From Jiulongibacter sp966250325 (GTDB taxonomy: Bacteria > Bacteroidota > Bacteroidia > Cytophagales > Spirosomataceae): 64,000 nt of DNA. The DNA is taken from assembly GCA_966250325.1 (NCBI GenBank), contig CBINGY010000012.1, positions 19,549 through 83,548 of the forward strand, in the 5' to 3' direction. Below are positions 7,401-15,452 of this stretch, in pieces (the stretch's first letter is position 1; every line of letters begins with the position of its first letter). A program made the translations under genes and the position numbers. The notes under the pieces are model-generated. The model searched no databases. It was not told the DNA's origin and saw nothing but the letters and a program-made list of their open reading frames with translations.

Positions 7401-9518
7401 ATGAAACTGACACCTATTTTTGGTCTCCTTTTTTTCTCCTTTTCTACATTGGCCCAGCTACCAATTAATCCCGACGATGACTCGGAATGGTGGAAGAAAA
7501 ACAATCTCCGGCTTATTCAAATGAACCTGCCCGATTACGAGGCGGCTAATCTGGTTGCCGAGGAGATAGTTCAGGATCTTGAGAGTTTCTCAGCCAATAC
7601 ACTGATAATTAATGCCGCTGGGATTATGGCATTTTATAAATCGGAATTGGAATTTGAATACGTGAATCCGTATGCCAAACCCGGTGAATTAAAACGGATC
7701 ATTGACCAATGCCACGCTAAAGGTATCCGGGTGATTGTGCGATTTGATTTTAGCCGGGCACATGAAACCATCTTTAAAGCTCATCCCGACTGGTTTTATA
7801 TCTCACCGGCAGGCGATCGGATAATAAACACCGATAAATATGTGGTGAGCATAAATGCACCTTATGTTCAGGATAAAGCCTTCCGGATTATTGAGGAAGT
7901 GATAGAGAAATTTGACATTGACGGCATATTTCTGAATATGCCGGGCTATCAAACCAGGAATCCCTATGAAAACCAATATCATGGCATTGACCAGAATTCA
8001 TTTGACAAAAAGGCTTTTGCTGCCTACAGCGGCGGTATGCAGCTTCCTTTAAAAGAAGATAAACAAGATCCGGTTTTCAGGAAATACGAGGATTTTAAGA
8101 AATGGAGTATTGAACAATGGTCCAAAGAACTCCACCGGGTGGTCAAATCCCGCAGAAAAAAAATAGCGATTTGCACGTATCTGGAGGAGTATGTTGATAT
8201 CATACGGCATGAAAGCCAAACGCATGGTTTACCCTACTGGCCCTATACAGCCAGCGACAATACCAACCATCTGGAAGAGACATTTCCTGATAAAATTGCC
8301 AGCAACGCCAGCATTCAGCAGATCTCTTTTCAAAGCAGATTCAATGCTGTAGAGCCCGAGGACGTAAGTATAAGATTGTACGAAAATATTGCCAACGGAA
8401 GCGGAACCGATATTAGCCTCATGGGTGATTTAAGAAACTATGAGGATCAGCGAAATTTCCCGGTCATACAAAAAATTTATGCCCATCAGAAAAAATTTGA
8501 GCCTTATTACGGCAACTACCAAAGTCTGTCGAAGGTCGCTGTAGTGGCTCCGGGATACTGGCCATCAGGAAACGCGATGATGGAGTACCGAGGCATCTCG
8601 CTCATGCTAAAAGAGGCCCACGTGCCATTTGATATCATCCAGGACAATCATCTTTCAAACCTCAAAGAGAAACTTAAAAAGTACAAGGTCATCTTTCTGC
8701 CCGATATTACCTATCTGAGTTCAGAGAACCTGAAAGCCCTGACAGACCTCGCCGATTCGGGCACACAGATTTTTGCTACCAACCAGAGCCTCTTTGATGC
8801 TCCGGAATATCTTAAAAGCTTGTTCGGAGCCACGGCAGAACAAAAGGATTTTGACGGAACCGGCAATTATCTCCAGCCGGATAATTCGGAGGTTTTCAGA
8901 AGCTTTGACGGACAAAGTATGATTCATTTCAAAGCAAATATGGGGCTTTACCGTTTTACCGAGGCCGACAGAATGCTTCTACCCATTCTTGAAAAAGGCA
9001 GGCCAGGTCCTCCCGAACTCATTGGCGGGCACGATCCTACAGGTTATTTTGCGATGGGAATGAAACACAGCAAATCTGGCACAAACATTCTGATGCCATT
9101 GAATATCGGAAAAATGTATTATCAGTATGGCTATGAGCAGCATAAACAACTGGTGCTGGACGCTCTAAGCCACATTTATCCCGAAGCCTTTACATCAATC
9201 CAAACCAATGCACATCCCAGAGTGGAAATTGTGCTTCAGGATTACATGATGAATACGGAAGGTGTTACTATAGATACTCCTTTCAGATCAAGTGGCCACA
9301 TTCTTCATCTCGTAAACATCACAGGTTTTAGTGGAAATACTTATTTCGAAGCTCATGTTCAGAAAAATCTGAATTTCAGAATAAAGATAGGTTTCAAACC
9401 GTCAAAAATCTGGACGATGCAGGGAGCGGCGGAAATAAAATTCAGCTACTCCCAGGGGGAAATCGAATTTACCTTACCAGAATTAACAGATTTCGAAGGC
9501 GTGGTTATGGAACGATAA
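7401..9518 (+). CDS. Secreted glycoside-hydrolase-like protein (GHL6-type barrel plus GATase-like domain)
   Basis: This is a 705-residue protein with a signal peptide ending near LAQLP. The first ~330 residues look like a TIM barrel of the hypothetical glycosyl hydrolase 6 type: ELKRIIDQCHAKGIRVIVRFDFS, then AHPDWFYISPAGDR, then IDGIFLNMPGY. A second domain around residues 380-480 (KVAVVAPGYWPSGN, KVIFLPDITYLSS) resembles the beta-galactosidase trimerisation/GATase-like domain. The family suggests action on galactosides or related sugars in the periplasm or outside, but substrate and catalytic residues are not established. The start at 7401 is preferred because it gives a clean signal peptide and lies just after a promoter. 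No SusC/SusD pair is nearby. Confidence 0.7.
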   Translation: MKLTPIFGLLFFSFSTLAQLPINPDDDSEWWKKNNLRLIQMNLPDYEAANLVAEEIVQDLESFSANTLIINAAGIMAFYKSELEFEYVNPYAKPGELKRIIDQCHAKGIRVIVRFDFSRAHETIFKAHPDWFYISPAGDRIINTDKYVVSINAPYVQDKAFRIIEEVIEKFDIDGIFLNMPGYQTRNPYENQYHGIDQNSFDKKAFAAYSGGMQLPLKEDKQDPVFRKYEDFKKWSIEQWSKELHRVVKSRRKKIAICTYLEEYVDIIRHESQTHGLPYWPYTASDNTNHLEETFPDKIASNASIQQISFQSRFNAVEPEDVSIRLYENIANGSGTDISLMGDLRNYEDQRNFPVIQKIYAHQKKFEPYYGNYQSLSKVAVVAPGYWPSGNAMMEYRGISLMLKEAHVPFDIIQDNHLSNLKEKLKKYKVIFLPDITYLSSENLKALTDLADSGTQIFATNQSLFDAPEYLKSLFGATAEQKDFDGTGNYLQPDNSEVFRSFDGQSMIHFKANMGLYRFTEADRMLLPILEKGRPGPPELIGGHDPTGYFAMGMKHSKSGTNILMPLNIGKMYYQYGYEQHKQLVLDALSHIYPEAFTSIQTNAHPRVEIVLQDYMMNTEGVTIDTPFRSSGHILHLVNITGFSGNTYFEAHVQKNLNFRIKIGFKPSKIWTMQGAAEIKFSYSQGEIEFTLPELTDFEGVVMER

Positions 9519-9560
9519 CCAATCAAATATTGTAGTGGCGAAATACATATTGTTTAAAGA

Positions 9561-10229
9561 ATGAAAATAATCATTACCGGAGCCACAGGAATGGTGGGCA
9601 AGGGTGTTCTTCTGGAATGTCTGGATGAGCCAGAGGTGAAGGAAGTATTGAGCATCTCCCGAAATAGTCTGGGAATGAACCACCCCAAGCTTAAGGAATT
9701 GATCCACGATGATTTCAGAGATTACTCCACTATTACCTCTGAGTTAAATGGGTATGATGCCTGTTATTTTTGCTTGGGCATCACTTCTGTGGGACAGAAC
9801 GAAGCAAACTATACCCGGATAACACATGATTTTACAATCGCTCTGGCCAAAACGCTATACGACATAAATTCAGAAATGACATTTACGTATGTAACCGGTG
9901 CAGGTACTGATTCGAGCGAAAAGGGTAACAGTATGTGGGCAAGGGTAAAAGGTAAGACCGAAAATGAACTACTGAAAATGGGATTTAGACAAGCCTTTAT
10001 GTTCAGACCTGGCATGATTATACCTGAACGAGGCATTCGATCCAAAACCAAAGTATATCAGTTTTTTCTGGATAATTTCGGGTGGTTACTGCGTTTGCTC
10101 AAGAAAATCTATCCAACCGCTATTGTTAACACCACTCAAATTGGCAGAGCCATGATTGCGGTAACTCAGAAAGGATATGAAAAAGTAATTCTTGACCCCT
10201 CAGACATCCTCAAGCTTGACAAATTATGA
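9561..10229 (+). CDS. NAD(P)-binding atypical SDR / epimerase-like protein
   Basis: A 222-residue Rossmann protein. The dinucleotide loop ITGATGMVGKG is at residues 4-14, and an atypical-SDR pattern follows (YFCLGITSVGQNE, TYVTGAGTDSSE, MFRPGMIIP). It resembles the NAD(P)H-binding/NmrA-like and HTATIP2-like group. No YxxxK motif is clear, so it may bind nucleotide without being a classic dehydrogenase. It runs 42 nt after the glycosidase-like gene and may share its transcript. Its end almost touches the convergent 125-residue gene. Confidence 0.75.
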   Translation: MKIIITGATGMVGKGVLLECLDEPEVKEVLSISRNSLGMNHPKLKELIHDDFRDYSTITSELNGYDACYFCLGITSVGQNEANYTRITHDFTIALAKTLYDINSEMTFTYVTGAGTDSSEKGNSMWARVKGKTENELLKMGFRQAFMFRPGMIIPERGIRSKTKVYQFFLDNFGWLLRLLKKIYPTAIVNTTQIGRAMIAVTQKGYEKVILDPSDILKLDKL

Positions 10230-10232
10230 AAC

Positions 10233-10610
10233 CTACTCATCCTTTCTGACCAGTAGTCTATCCAGGGTTTCTATGGTGAAGTAAAGTAAGGCTGCCGCTG
10301 TGCAGCTACTCATGATTCCTGCCATGTCTTTCCATTTTATCTGAATGGAAGAATAACTGAAAGAAAATAGCGAAATAGCCATCAAAAACAGGAATAAACC
10401 TGCATAGAAGGCGTAAAGTTTAATATCTCTCAGACGATTTCGTCTCGCTACTTCCCTTTTTGAAACTTCGATGGAAAAATGCATTGGAGTCTCAGGAAGC
10501 CATTGCTTCTCAATTTTCTCAAAGATCAGATCATAAATCTCCTTGTCCTGATCAGGCAGACCCTCGCTCTCTGAGGTTCTCATTTCATTCAACCATTTCT
10601 CCTTGCTCAT
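10233..10610 (-). CDS. Two-pass membrane protein coupled to an ECF sigma factor, putative anti-sigma
   Basis: This 125-residue protein has a ~65-residue charged N-terminus and two membrane segments (about residues 67-84 and 95-112). The start overlaps the sigma factor stop by 4 nt (ATGA), so translation is coupled. Genes in this position usually encode the anti-sigma factor, with the cytoplasmic N-terminus holding the sigma factor. I do not see the HxxxCxxC zinc motif of classical ZAS anti-sigmas, so the role is inferred from position and topology only. Confidence 0.65.
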   Translation of the reverse strand: MSKEKWLNEMRTSESEGLPDQDKEIYDLIFEKIEKQWLPETPMHFSIEVSKREVARRNRLRDIKLYAFYAGLFLFLMAISLFSFSYSSIQIKWKDMAGIMSSCTAAALLYFTIETLDRLLVRKDE

Positions 10611-11161
10611 AACTCCTCTTTTTTTACAAACGGTTCAAGTTGCTCTTTAAGTAATTTCCGTGCCCTGAAGATATAATTTTTTACCGTTCCTTCGGGTAAT
10701 CCGGTTATCTCGCCTATTTCAGGATAAGAAAACTCATCAAGATGATACAAAACTAAAACAGAGCGATAGTGTTCGGGCAAGGACTTTATTGCCCGGTGCA
10801 CCATATCATGCAATCCTATGGCATTCACCTGATTCAGTACATTAACATCATCCCGAAGCCCCCTGGCTTCAGAAAGCTCACTTAATGAGTAATTTTTCCG
10901 GGTGCGACGTGTCTGGTTAATTGCCTCCCGGTAAGCAATCTGTGCAATCCAGGTGGAAAGTTTGGACTCAAACTTAAACCGGGACAGACTTCTGAATACT
11001 TTCATGAAAATTTCCTGAGCCAGGTCTTCCACTTCCTCGCGGTTATCAATGATTTTGAAGACCACATGAAAAACCATTCGCTCATACTGACGAACAAACC
11101 TGCGGCAGGCAGTCTCATCACCATCAAGTACTTCACGCACCAGTTTATGTTCATCAGGCAT
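10607..11161 (-). CDS. ECF-family RNA polymerase sigma factor
   Basis: A 184-residue sigma-70 family protein with only regions 2 and 4. Region 2 includes VEDLAQEIFMKVFRSL and FESKLSTWIAQIAYREAINQ; region 4 includes LPEHYRSVLVLYHLDEFSYPEIG and LPEGTVKNYIFRARKLL. It recruits RNA polymerase to a specific promoter set. An ATG two codons upstream (11167) is possible. However, the ECF-type promoter at 11168..11197 would start transcription near 11162, which favours the MPDEHK start as a nearly leaderless message. It is coupled to the downstream membrane protein and probably autoregulated. Confidence 0.92.
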   Translation of the reverse strand: MPDEHKLVREVLDGDETACRRFVRQYERMVFHVVFKIIDNREEVEDLAQEIFMKVFRSLSRFKFESKLSTWIAQIAYREAINQTRRTRKNYSLSELSEARGLRDDVNVLNQVNAIGLHDMVHRAIKSLPEHYRSVLVLYHLDEFSYPEIGEITGLPEGTVKNYIFRARKLLKEQLEPFVKKEEL

Positions 11162-11167
11162 TTTCAT

Positions 11168-11197
11168 TTGACAGAGACCATCTTAAAAAGGTTGCAG
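11168..11197 (-). promoter_or_regulatory. ECF-type promoter of the sigma factor gene
   Basis: On the minus strand CTGCAACCTTT (11197-11187), 13 nt, then TGTCAA (11173-11168). AAC to GTC is 21 nt start to start, a normal ECF -35/-10 geometry. The same 17 bases with the same spacing occur in the divergent promoter at 11261..11290. Confidence 0.7.
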
Positions 11198-11260
11198 TTG
11201 TTTTTATGAAAAATCAAGAAACGGCCTAAGTTTCAAAGCTTACTCCAATTAATCAATTTC

Positions 11261-11290
11261 CTGCAACCTTTGAAAGGAGAAGATTGTCAA
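11261..11290 (+). promoter_or_regulatory. ECF-type promoter of the divergent membrane protein gene
   Basis: CTGCAACCTTT (11261-11271), 13 nt, then TGTCAA (11285-11290), identical in sequence and spacing to the element facing the sigma gene. Transcription would start near 11296, downstream of the in-frame TTG at 11284, which supports translation from ATG 11320. Confidence 0.7.
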
Positions 11291-11319
11291 CTGTGCGAAA
11301 CATTAATAAACACAGAATT

Positions 11320-11658
11320 ATGCATCTAGTACCTATTATCGCCATCATTATGTCCTTTGGCACTGTCATGCTTGCCATTGTGACTATCACCAATTTCCTA
11401 CTCAAGAAAAGACTGATCCAATCGGGCAACATCTCAGCAGAAAACATTGAGGCTATCTCTAAAAATCTGGCTCCCATGAAATTCGATAATCTAAAATGGG
11501 GTCTGATCCTATTTTTCTCCGGGGTAGGATTAATCGTAATTGACACATTACCCTACGAAAAAATAAGAAATTTTCATCTTCCGATGGGTATTGAACTTAT
11601 CTGTATCTCACTCGGTTTTCTGATTTATTTCTTTTACATGAAGAGTAAAAAGGATTAA
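11320..11658 (+). CDS. DUF6249-like membrane protein, probable ECF regulon member
   Basis: The 112-residue protein has three hydrophobic segments. The first (HLVPIIAIIMSFGTVMLAIV) resembles the start of DUF6249 proteins, which are often found next to ECF sigma genes in Bacteroidota. The ATG at 11320 is preferred over an in-frame TTG at 11284 because the TTG lies inside the promoter. It is divergent from the sigma factor gene and carries the same promoter sequence, so it is probably a direct target and perhaps part of the feedback circuit. The molecular function is unknown. Confidence 0.7.
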   Translation: MHLVPIIAIIMSFGTVMLAIVTITNFLLKKRLIQSGNISAENIEAISKNLAPMKFDNLKWGLILFFSGVGLIVIDTLPYEKIRNFHLPMGIELICISLGFLIYFFYMKSKKD

Positions 11659-11680
11659 AGTCTGGGATCTCTCAACTTCA

Positions 11681-11704
11681 AAAAGGGCCTTGCGGCCCTT
11701 TTTT
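11681..11704 (+). terminator. Intrinsic terminator after the DUF6249-like gene
   Basis: A 9 bp stem AAAAGGGCC / GGCCCTTTT with loop TTGC, running into TTTTTT. It lies 22 nt after the stop codon. Confidence 0.85.
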
Positions 11705-11770
11705 CTTTACCTTTCATGGAAGTAAGTTTTACAATGATTAAGTTGCATTCAAATCTCAACCCCGATCTTC

Positions 11771-12817
11771 ATGTATCTTAACCGTAGAAATGCTCTCAAA
11801 CTTACCGGAGTATCCCTAGCCTCTTTGGCAGTACCTTCCCTTTCTTTTGGAAGAAACGACGAATTAATAGTAGGACATGGTTCTCATAAATACAAAGTAA
11901 ATATGGGTTGGGGTATGCTTGACGCCGGCGTAAATCCCGTGAATAACTGCCATGAACTGGTGGAAGACAACCAGGGAAGAATCATACTACTTACTGACGA
12001 GACTAAAAATAACGTACTCATTTACAGTAAAAAAGGAAAGTTGATAGAAAGCTGGGGAAACACATATCCCGGTGCTCATGGTTTAACACTCGGAGGAGAA
12101 GGAAAGGATCAGTTTCTTTTAATAGCTGATAATAACAGACATCAGGTTATCAAAACCGACTTGAAGGGAAATAAAATTTTTGTCATTGAGTATCCGAAGG
12201 AAACCGGCGAATACGAGTATCCCACCCAATTTATTCCTACAGAGACCGCAATTGATCCCGTAAACGGTAATATCTATGTGGTGGATGGCTATGGTCTGAA
12301 TTTCGTAATAGTTTATGATCAAAACGGAAAATACCTGAGACACTGGGGTGGTAAAGGCAATGGTGACACACAGTTCAGATGTAACCACGGCGTTCTATTT
12401 GATACTCGGCCTGGGCGAGAGCTATCTCTTCTGGTTACATCGAGACAGGATAATTGCTGGAAAAGGTTTGATATGAACGGAAACCCTTTAGGAAGAATAG
12501 AAATGCCTGGAAGCTTTATTTGCAGACCCGTGATTCGGGGTAATCATTTGTATGGAGCCGTGTATCGTTCTACTTCAGAGGCCAATGAATTCTCTGGATA
12601 TATCCAGATTGTAAATGAAAAGGATGAGGTGGTAAGTACACCGGGGGGCTCTGCACCAGTTTATGTTTCAGGTAAGCTTCAGGAGCAGAAAAAAGAAGAT
12701 CCGGGGCAGGTTTTTATGCATCCACACGATGTGTATGTGGATGCCGATGAAAACATCTATGTGGCCCAATGGGCCTCCAAAAAGTCATATCCCATTAAAC
12801 TGGAGCGTATTTCGTAA
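11771..12817 (+). CDS. Secreted NHL-type beta-propeller protein with twin-arginine leader
   Basis: This 348-residue protein starts with a Tat-like leader (NRRNALKLTG, then a hydrophobic stretch to ~26). NHL-like repeats follow, for example HGLTLGGEGKDQFLLIADNNRHQ, TAIDPVNGNIYVVDGYG and HPHDVYVDADENIYVAQWAS. The layout resembles bacterial six-bladed propellers related to peptidyl-alpha-hydroxyglycine amidating lyase, but activity is not shown. The Tat leader suggests folding, perhaps with a metal, before export. The DUF72 gene follows after 26 nt, so they are probably co-transcribed. Confidence 0.75.
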   Translation: MYLNRRNALKLTGVSLASLAVPSLSFGRNDELIVGHGSHKYKVNMGWGMLDAGVNPVNNCHELVEDNQGRIILLTDETKNNVLIYSKKGKLIESWGNTYPGAHGLTLGGEGKDQFLLIADNNRHQVIKTDLKGNKIFVIEYPKETGEYEYPTQFIPTETAIDPVNGNIYVVDGYGLNFVIVYDQNGKYLRHWGGKGNGDTQFRCNHGVLFDTRPGRELSLLVTSRQDNCWKRFDMNGNPLGRIEMPGSFICRPVIRGNHLYGAVYRSTSEANEFSGYIQIVNEKDEVVSTPGGSAPVYVSGKLQEQKKEDPGQVFMHPHDVYVDADENIYVAQWASKKSYPIKLERIS

Positions 12818-12843
12818 ATCGGATACTAAAAATAGTTGAATTC

Positions 12844-13728
12844 ATGAAATTTGGTGGCGTAACCAATCCTGAACTAATCAATTTCACACTTCCCGCAGAT
12901 CATAAAGGCACCGCGGCCATACTTGCAGCGGGAAATGGCACTTTTGAAACTTTTGTGGGCTGTGCGAAATGGAACAAAACTGATCTGAAAAACTTTTATC
13001 CGAAAGGAACAAAAGATGAGCTTACTTACTATTCGAGACAATTTAATTCCATTGAACTTAACGCCACCTTCTATAACAGCCCTTCTGTACCACAGGTAGA
13101 TAACTGGGTGAGTAAAACACCTGAAAATTTTAAATTCTTCCCAAAAATACCTCAATACATAAGTCACATTAAAAGGCTTTCAAATGTAGGCGATTCTGTT
13201 ACGGAATATCTGGATGCAATAAGCCATTTTGAGGATAAGCTGGGAATGATTTTCCTGCAATTACATGATAATTTTTCTGCCAAAAATATGGATCGGCTGG
13301 TTGAATTCATTCAAAACTGGCCCAAAGGAATGCCTTTAGCAGTAGAGCTCAGAAGCAGAGATTGGTTTGATAACGAAGAAACTTCTGACAAACTGTATAC
13401 TCTCTTCGAAGATTACGGAATTACCAATATCATTACTGATACGGCCGGCAGACGTGATTTACTTCACATGAGACTCACCACACCGGTGGCGTTTATAAGG
13501 TACGTAGGCGCAAATCATCCAACGGATTATCCCAGGCTTGACTATTGGCTCGAGCGAATTGCTATATGGAAAACACAAGGATTGGAGAAACTCTATTTCT
13601 TCGTTCACCAAAACCTTGAGCTGGAATCACCTTTGCTCTCGAAATATTTTATTGAAAAACTAAATGCCCGGCTAGAAACGGATCTGATAGTTCCGCAACC
13701 TCTGAAGATTTTTGACAACCTGTTTTAA
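12844..13728 (+). CDS. DUF72 (YecE-family) protein
   Basis: A 294-residue DUF72 protein. The core begins FVGCAKWNKTDLKNFYP and continues with the SIELNATFYNSP and LPLAVELRSRDWF-like segments typical of this TIM-barrel family. The exact function is unknown. It follows the propeller protein by 26 nt. Its stop overlaps the convergent SDR stop by 4 nt, so no terminator separates them. Confidence 0.88.
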   Translation: MKFGGVTNPELINFTLPADHKGTAAILAAGNGTFETFVGCAKWNKTDLKNFYPKGTKDELTYYSRQFNSIELNATFYNSPSVPQVDNWVSKTPENFKFFPKIPQYISHIKRLSNVGDSVTEYLDAISHFEDKLGMIFLQLHDNFSAKNMDRLVEFIQNWPKGMPLAVELRSRDWFDNEETSDKLYTLFEDYGITNIITDTAGRRDLLHMRLTTPVAFIRYVGANHPTDYPRLDYWLERIAIWKTQGLEKLYFFVHQNLELESPLLSKYFIEKLNARLETDLIVPQPLKIFDNLF

Positions 13729-14471
13729 GACTTTCTGTAGACCGTAGTGGGAGCTGCCTGTGCCTTGGCATAAATAGTCATATCTGCGATGGTCACGTGA
13801 TCTGGAACGGAAACCGCATAGGCAATAGCATCGGCTATATCAGCAGCCAACAAGGGCTCAAAACCAGCATAGACCTGTTTTGCTCTTTCTTTATCTCCTT
13901 TAAATCGTACTTCAGAAAATTCAGTTTCTACGGCTCCCGGTGCCACATTGGTTACCTTAATTCCGTCTTTGGTGTGATCTAACCGAATACCTTCGCTGAT
14001 TGCTTCAACAGCCTTTTTACTGGCACAGTAAACGGCTCCGTTGGCATAGGTTTGTTTCCCTGCTACTGAACTTATATTGATCACATGACCGGATCCCCTG
14101 GAAATCATACCCGGGATTACAGCTTTGGACACATACAGCAAACCGGCAATATTTGAACCAATCATGGCATCCCAGTCTGAGGTATTTCCCTCTGCGAACG
14201 AAGAAAGTCCGTGAGCATTTCCTGCATTATTAACCAGTATGTCAATCGAGGAAAACTCCGTTGGAATAGAGTTAATTGCCATATTTACAGCAGACTCATC
14301 ACTCACTTCAAACACCAGTATAGTGCTTGGAACCCTAAGCTCCTTTTGAAGGGTCTTCAAACGCTCTTCTCTCCTACCGCACAGAATGAGTTGAATTTCA
14401 AGTTTATCAAAGGCCCGTGCTGTAGCCGCTCCTATTCCTGAGGACGCACCTGTTATTAACGCAGTTTTCAT
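13725..14471 (-). CDS. Short-chain dehydrogenase/reductase, YdfG-like
   Basis: A 248-residue classical SDR with TGASSGIG at residues 7-14, LVNNAGNA near 84-91, the catalytic serine in NISSVAG, and YCASK holding the catalytic Tyr-Lys pair. The motif CGRRE after the second strand suggests NADP(H). The closest described relatives are YdfG-type 3-hydroxy acid dehydrogenases, so a short hydroxy acid or serine-like substrate is possible. It has its own promoter at 14490..14520 and appears to be monocistronic. Confidence 0.9.
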   Translation of the reverse strand: MKTALITGASSGIGAATARAFDKLEIQLILCGRREERLKTLQKELRVPSTILVFEVSDESAVNMAINSIPTEFSSIDILVNNAGNAHGLSSFAEGNTSDWDAMIGSNIAGLLYVSKAVIPGMISRGSGHVINISSVAGKQTYANGAVYCASKKAVEAISEGIRLDHTKDGIKVTNVAPGAVETEFSEVRFKGDKERAKQVYAGFEPLLAADIADAIAYAVSVPDHVTIADMTIYAKAQAAPTTVYRKS

Positions 14472-14489
14472 TCATAATCAATTAAACGA

Positions 14490-14520
14490 CAAAACTAAGA
14501 ACTTAGGCCTCATACCCAAA
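14490..14520 (-). promoter_or_regulatory. Housekeeping promoter for the SDR gene
   Basis: On the minus strand: TTTG (14520-14517), 19 nt, TAGTTTTG (14497-14490), with no mismatch to the Bacteroidota consensus. The leader would be about 12 nt. Confidence 0.7.
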
Positions 14521-14537
14521 ATAACTCATCAGTAGCT

Positions 14538-15452
14538 TTACCCAGAAACGATTTTCCGGTACTGCTCAGTTTTATCAGGGTCCATTCCAGAAAGTAAGAG
14601 AAATGCCTTTTCCTTCTCCTGAGGAGATCCAACAGAGAATATATTAATTAATTCAGTGGCTTTGGCATCAAAAAAAGCATTGATAAGAATAGAGTTCTGT
14701 CGAAGTGTCACAATATTCTGAATAGTCTCTAATAGCTTCAGAGTTTCATTACGGGCTTTCTCTGGGTCCTTCCCAAAATCATCGAGGATGATTCTGTGGA
14801 ACGTGTAAAAACCCTCTCTGAAACGGGCAAGCTGTTGATTTTGAAGATTTTCCACAAGCCAATACCTATTTCGCTGCGACTTCTCGCTTTGGCTCCATCC
14901 TGCCCCCTGATTCTGGGCCAGTTGAACAACATTAAACAGCCGCTGTACAAAAGGTGAGCCCCCCAAATTACTGAACGAATCATAATCGATAGCGAGAGCC
15001 AATAAACTGTAAAATCCGGCTAATGATGTAATATTACTTGTAAATCCCTGCTCGTTAAAAACCATTTGCCGCTCTACAGGCTGATAAGAAAACGCAAAAT
15101 TCTGATCAACATATTGAAAAGAAACCGACTTATAATCTGTCCCGTAAACTGGTCGGGCTACCTGAAACCGGGCGTTACCATTGAACACATTTTGTGAGCT
15201 TGATTGCATCAGATTTATGGTGAGATTGACCTCAATCTTCTCATTTTGGCTGAATATATCCGTACTCCAACGGGTATTGTTCATCAAATCCTGAATCTTG
15301 GATTGCATTTCCTGAAACAGCCCTTCTTCATACTGAATCTTGGACTGCATCTGCTTATAATTAATCTCCACGCGGGTATTGAGTTCCTGGCCTGCAGACG
15401 GTAAATATGCGGCCAGGACGGTAATCACCAATACGTACAGAACTCTTTTCAT
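14538..15452 (-). CDS. DUF4835 family secreted protein
   Basis: A 304-residue protein with a signal peptide (cleavage near SAGQELN). Its N-terminal block VEINYKQMQSK and the central FARPVYGTDYKS-like segment (here QVARPVYGTDYKS) are typical of DUF4835, a Bacteroidota-specific family. It is usually found next to coaBC, as here, where the ATG overlaps the coaBC stop by 4 nt. It is presumably periplasmic or attached to the outer membrane. Function is unknown; conservation of the neighbourhood suggests an envelope or housekeeping role. Confidence 0.85.
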   Translation of the reverse strand: MKRVLYVLVITVLAAYLPSAGQELNTRVEINYKQMQSKIQYEEGLFQEMQSKIQDLMNNTRWSTDIFSQNEKIEVNLTINLMQSSSQNVFNGNARFQVARPVYGTDYKSVSFQYVDQNFAFSYQPVERQMVFNEQGFTSNITSLAGFYSLLALAIDYDSFSNLGGSPFVQRLFNVVQLAQNQGAGWSQSEKSQRNRYWLVENLQNQQLARFREGFYTFHRIILDDFGKDPEKARNETLKLLETIQNIVTLRQNSILINAFFDAKATELINIFSVGSPQEKEKAFLLLSGMDPDKTEQYRKIVSG

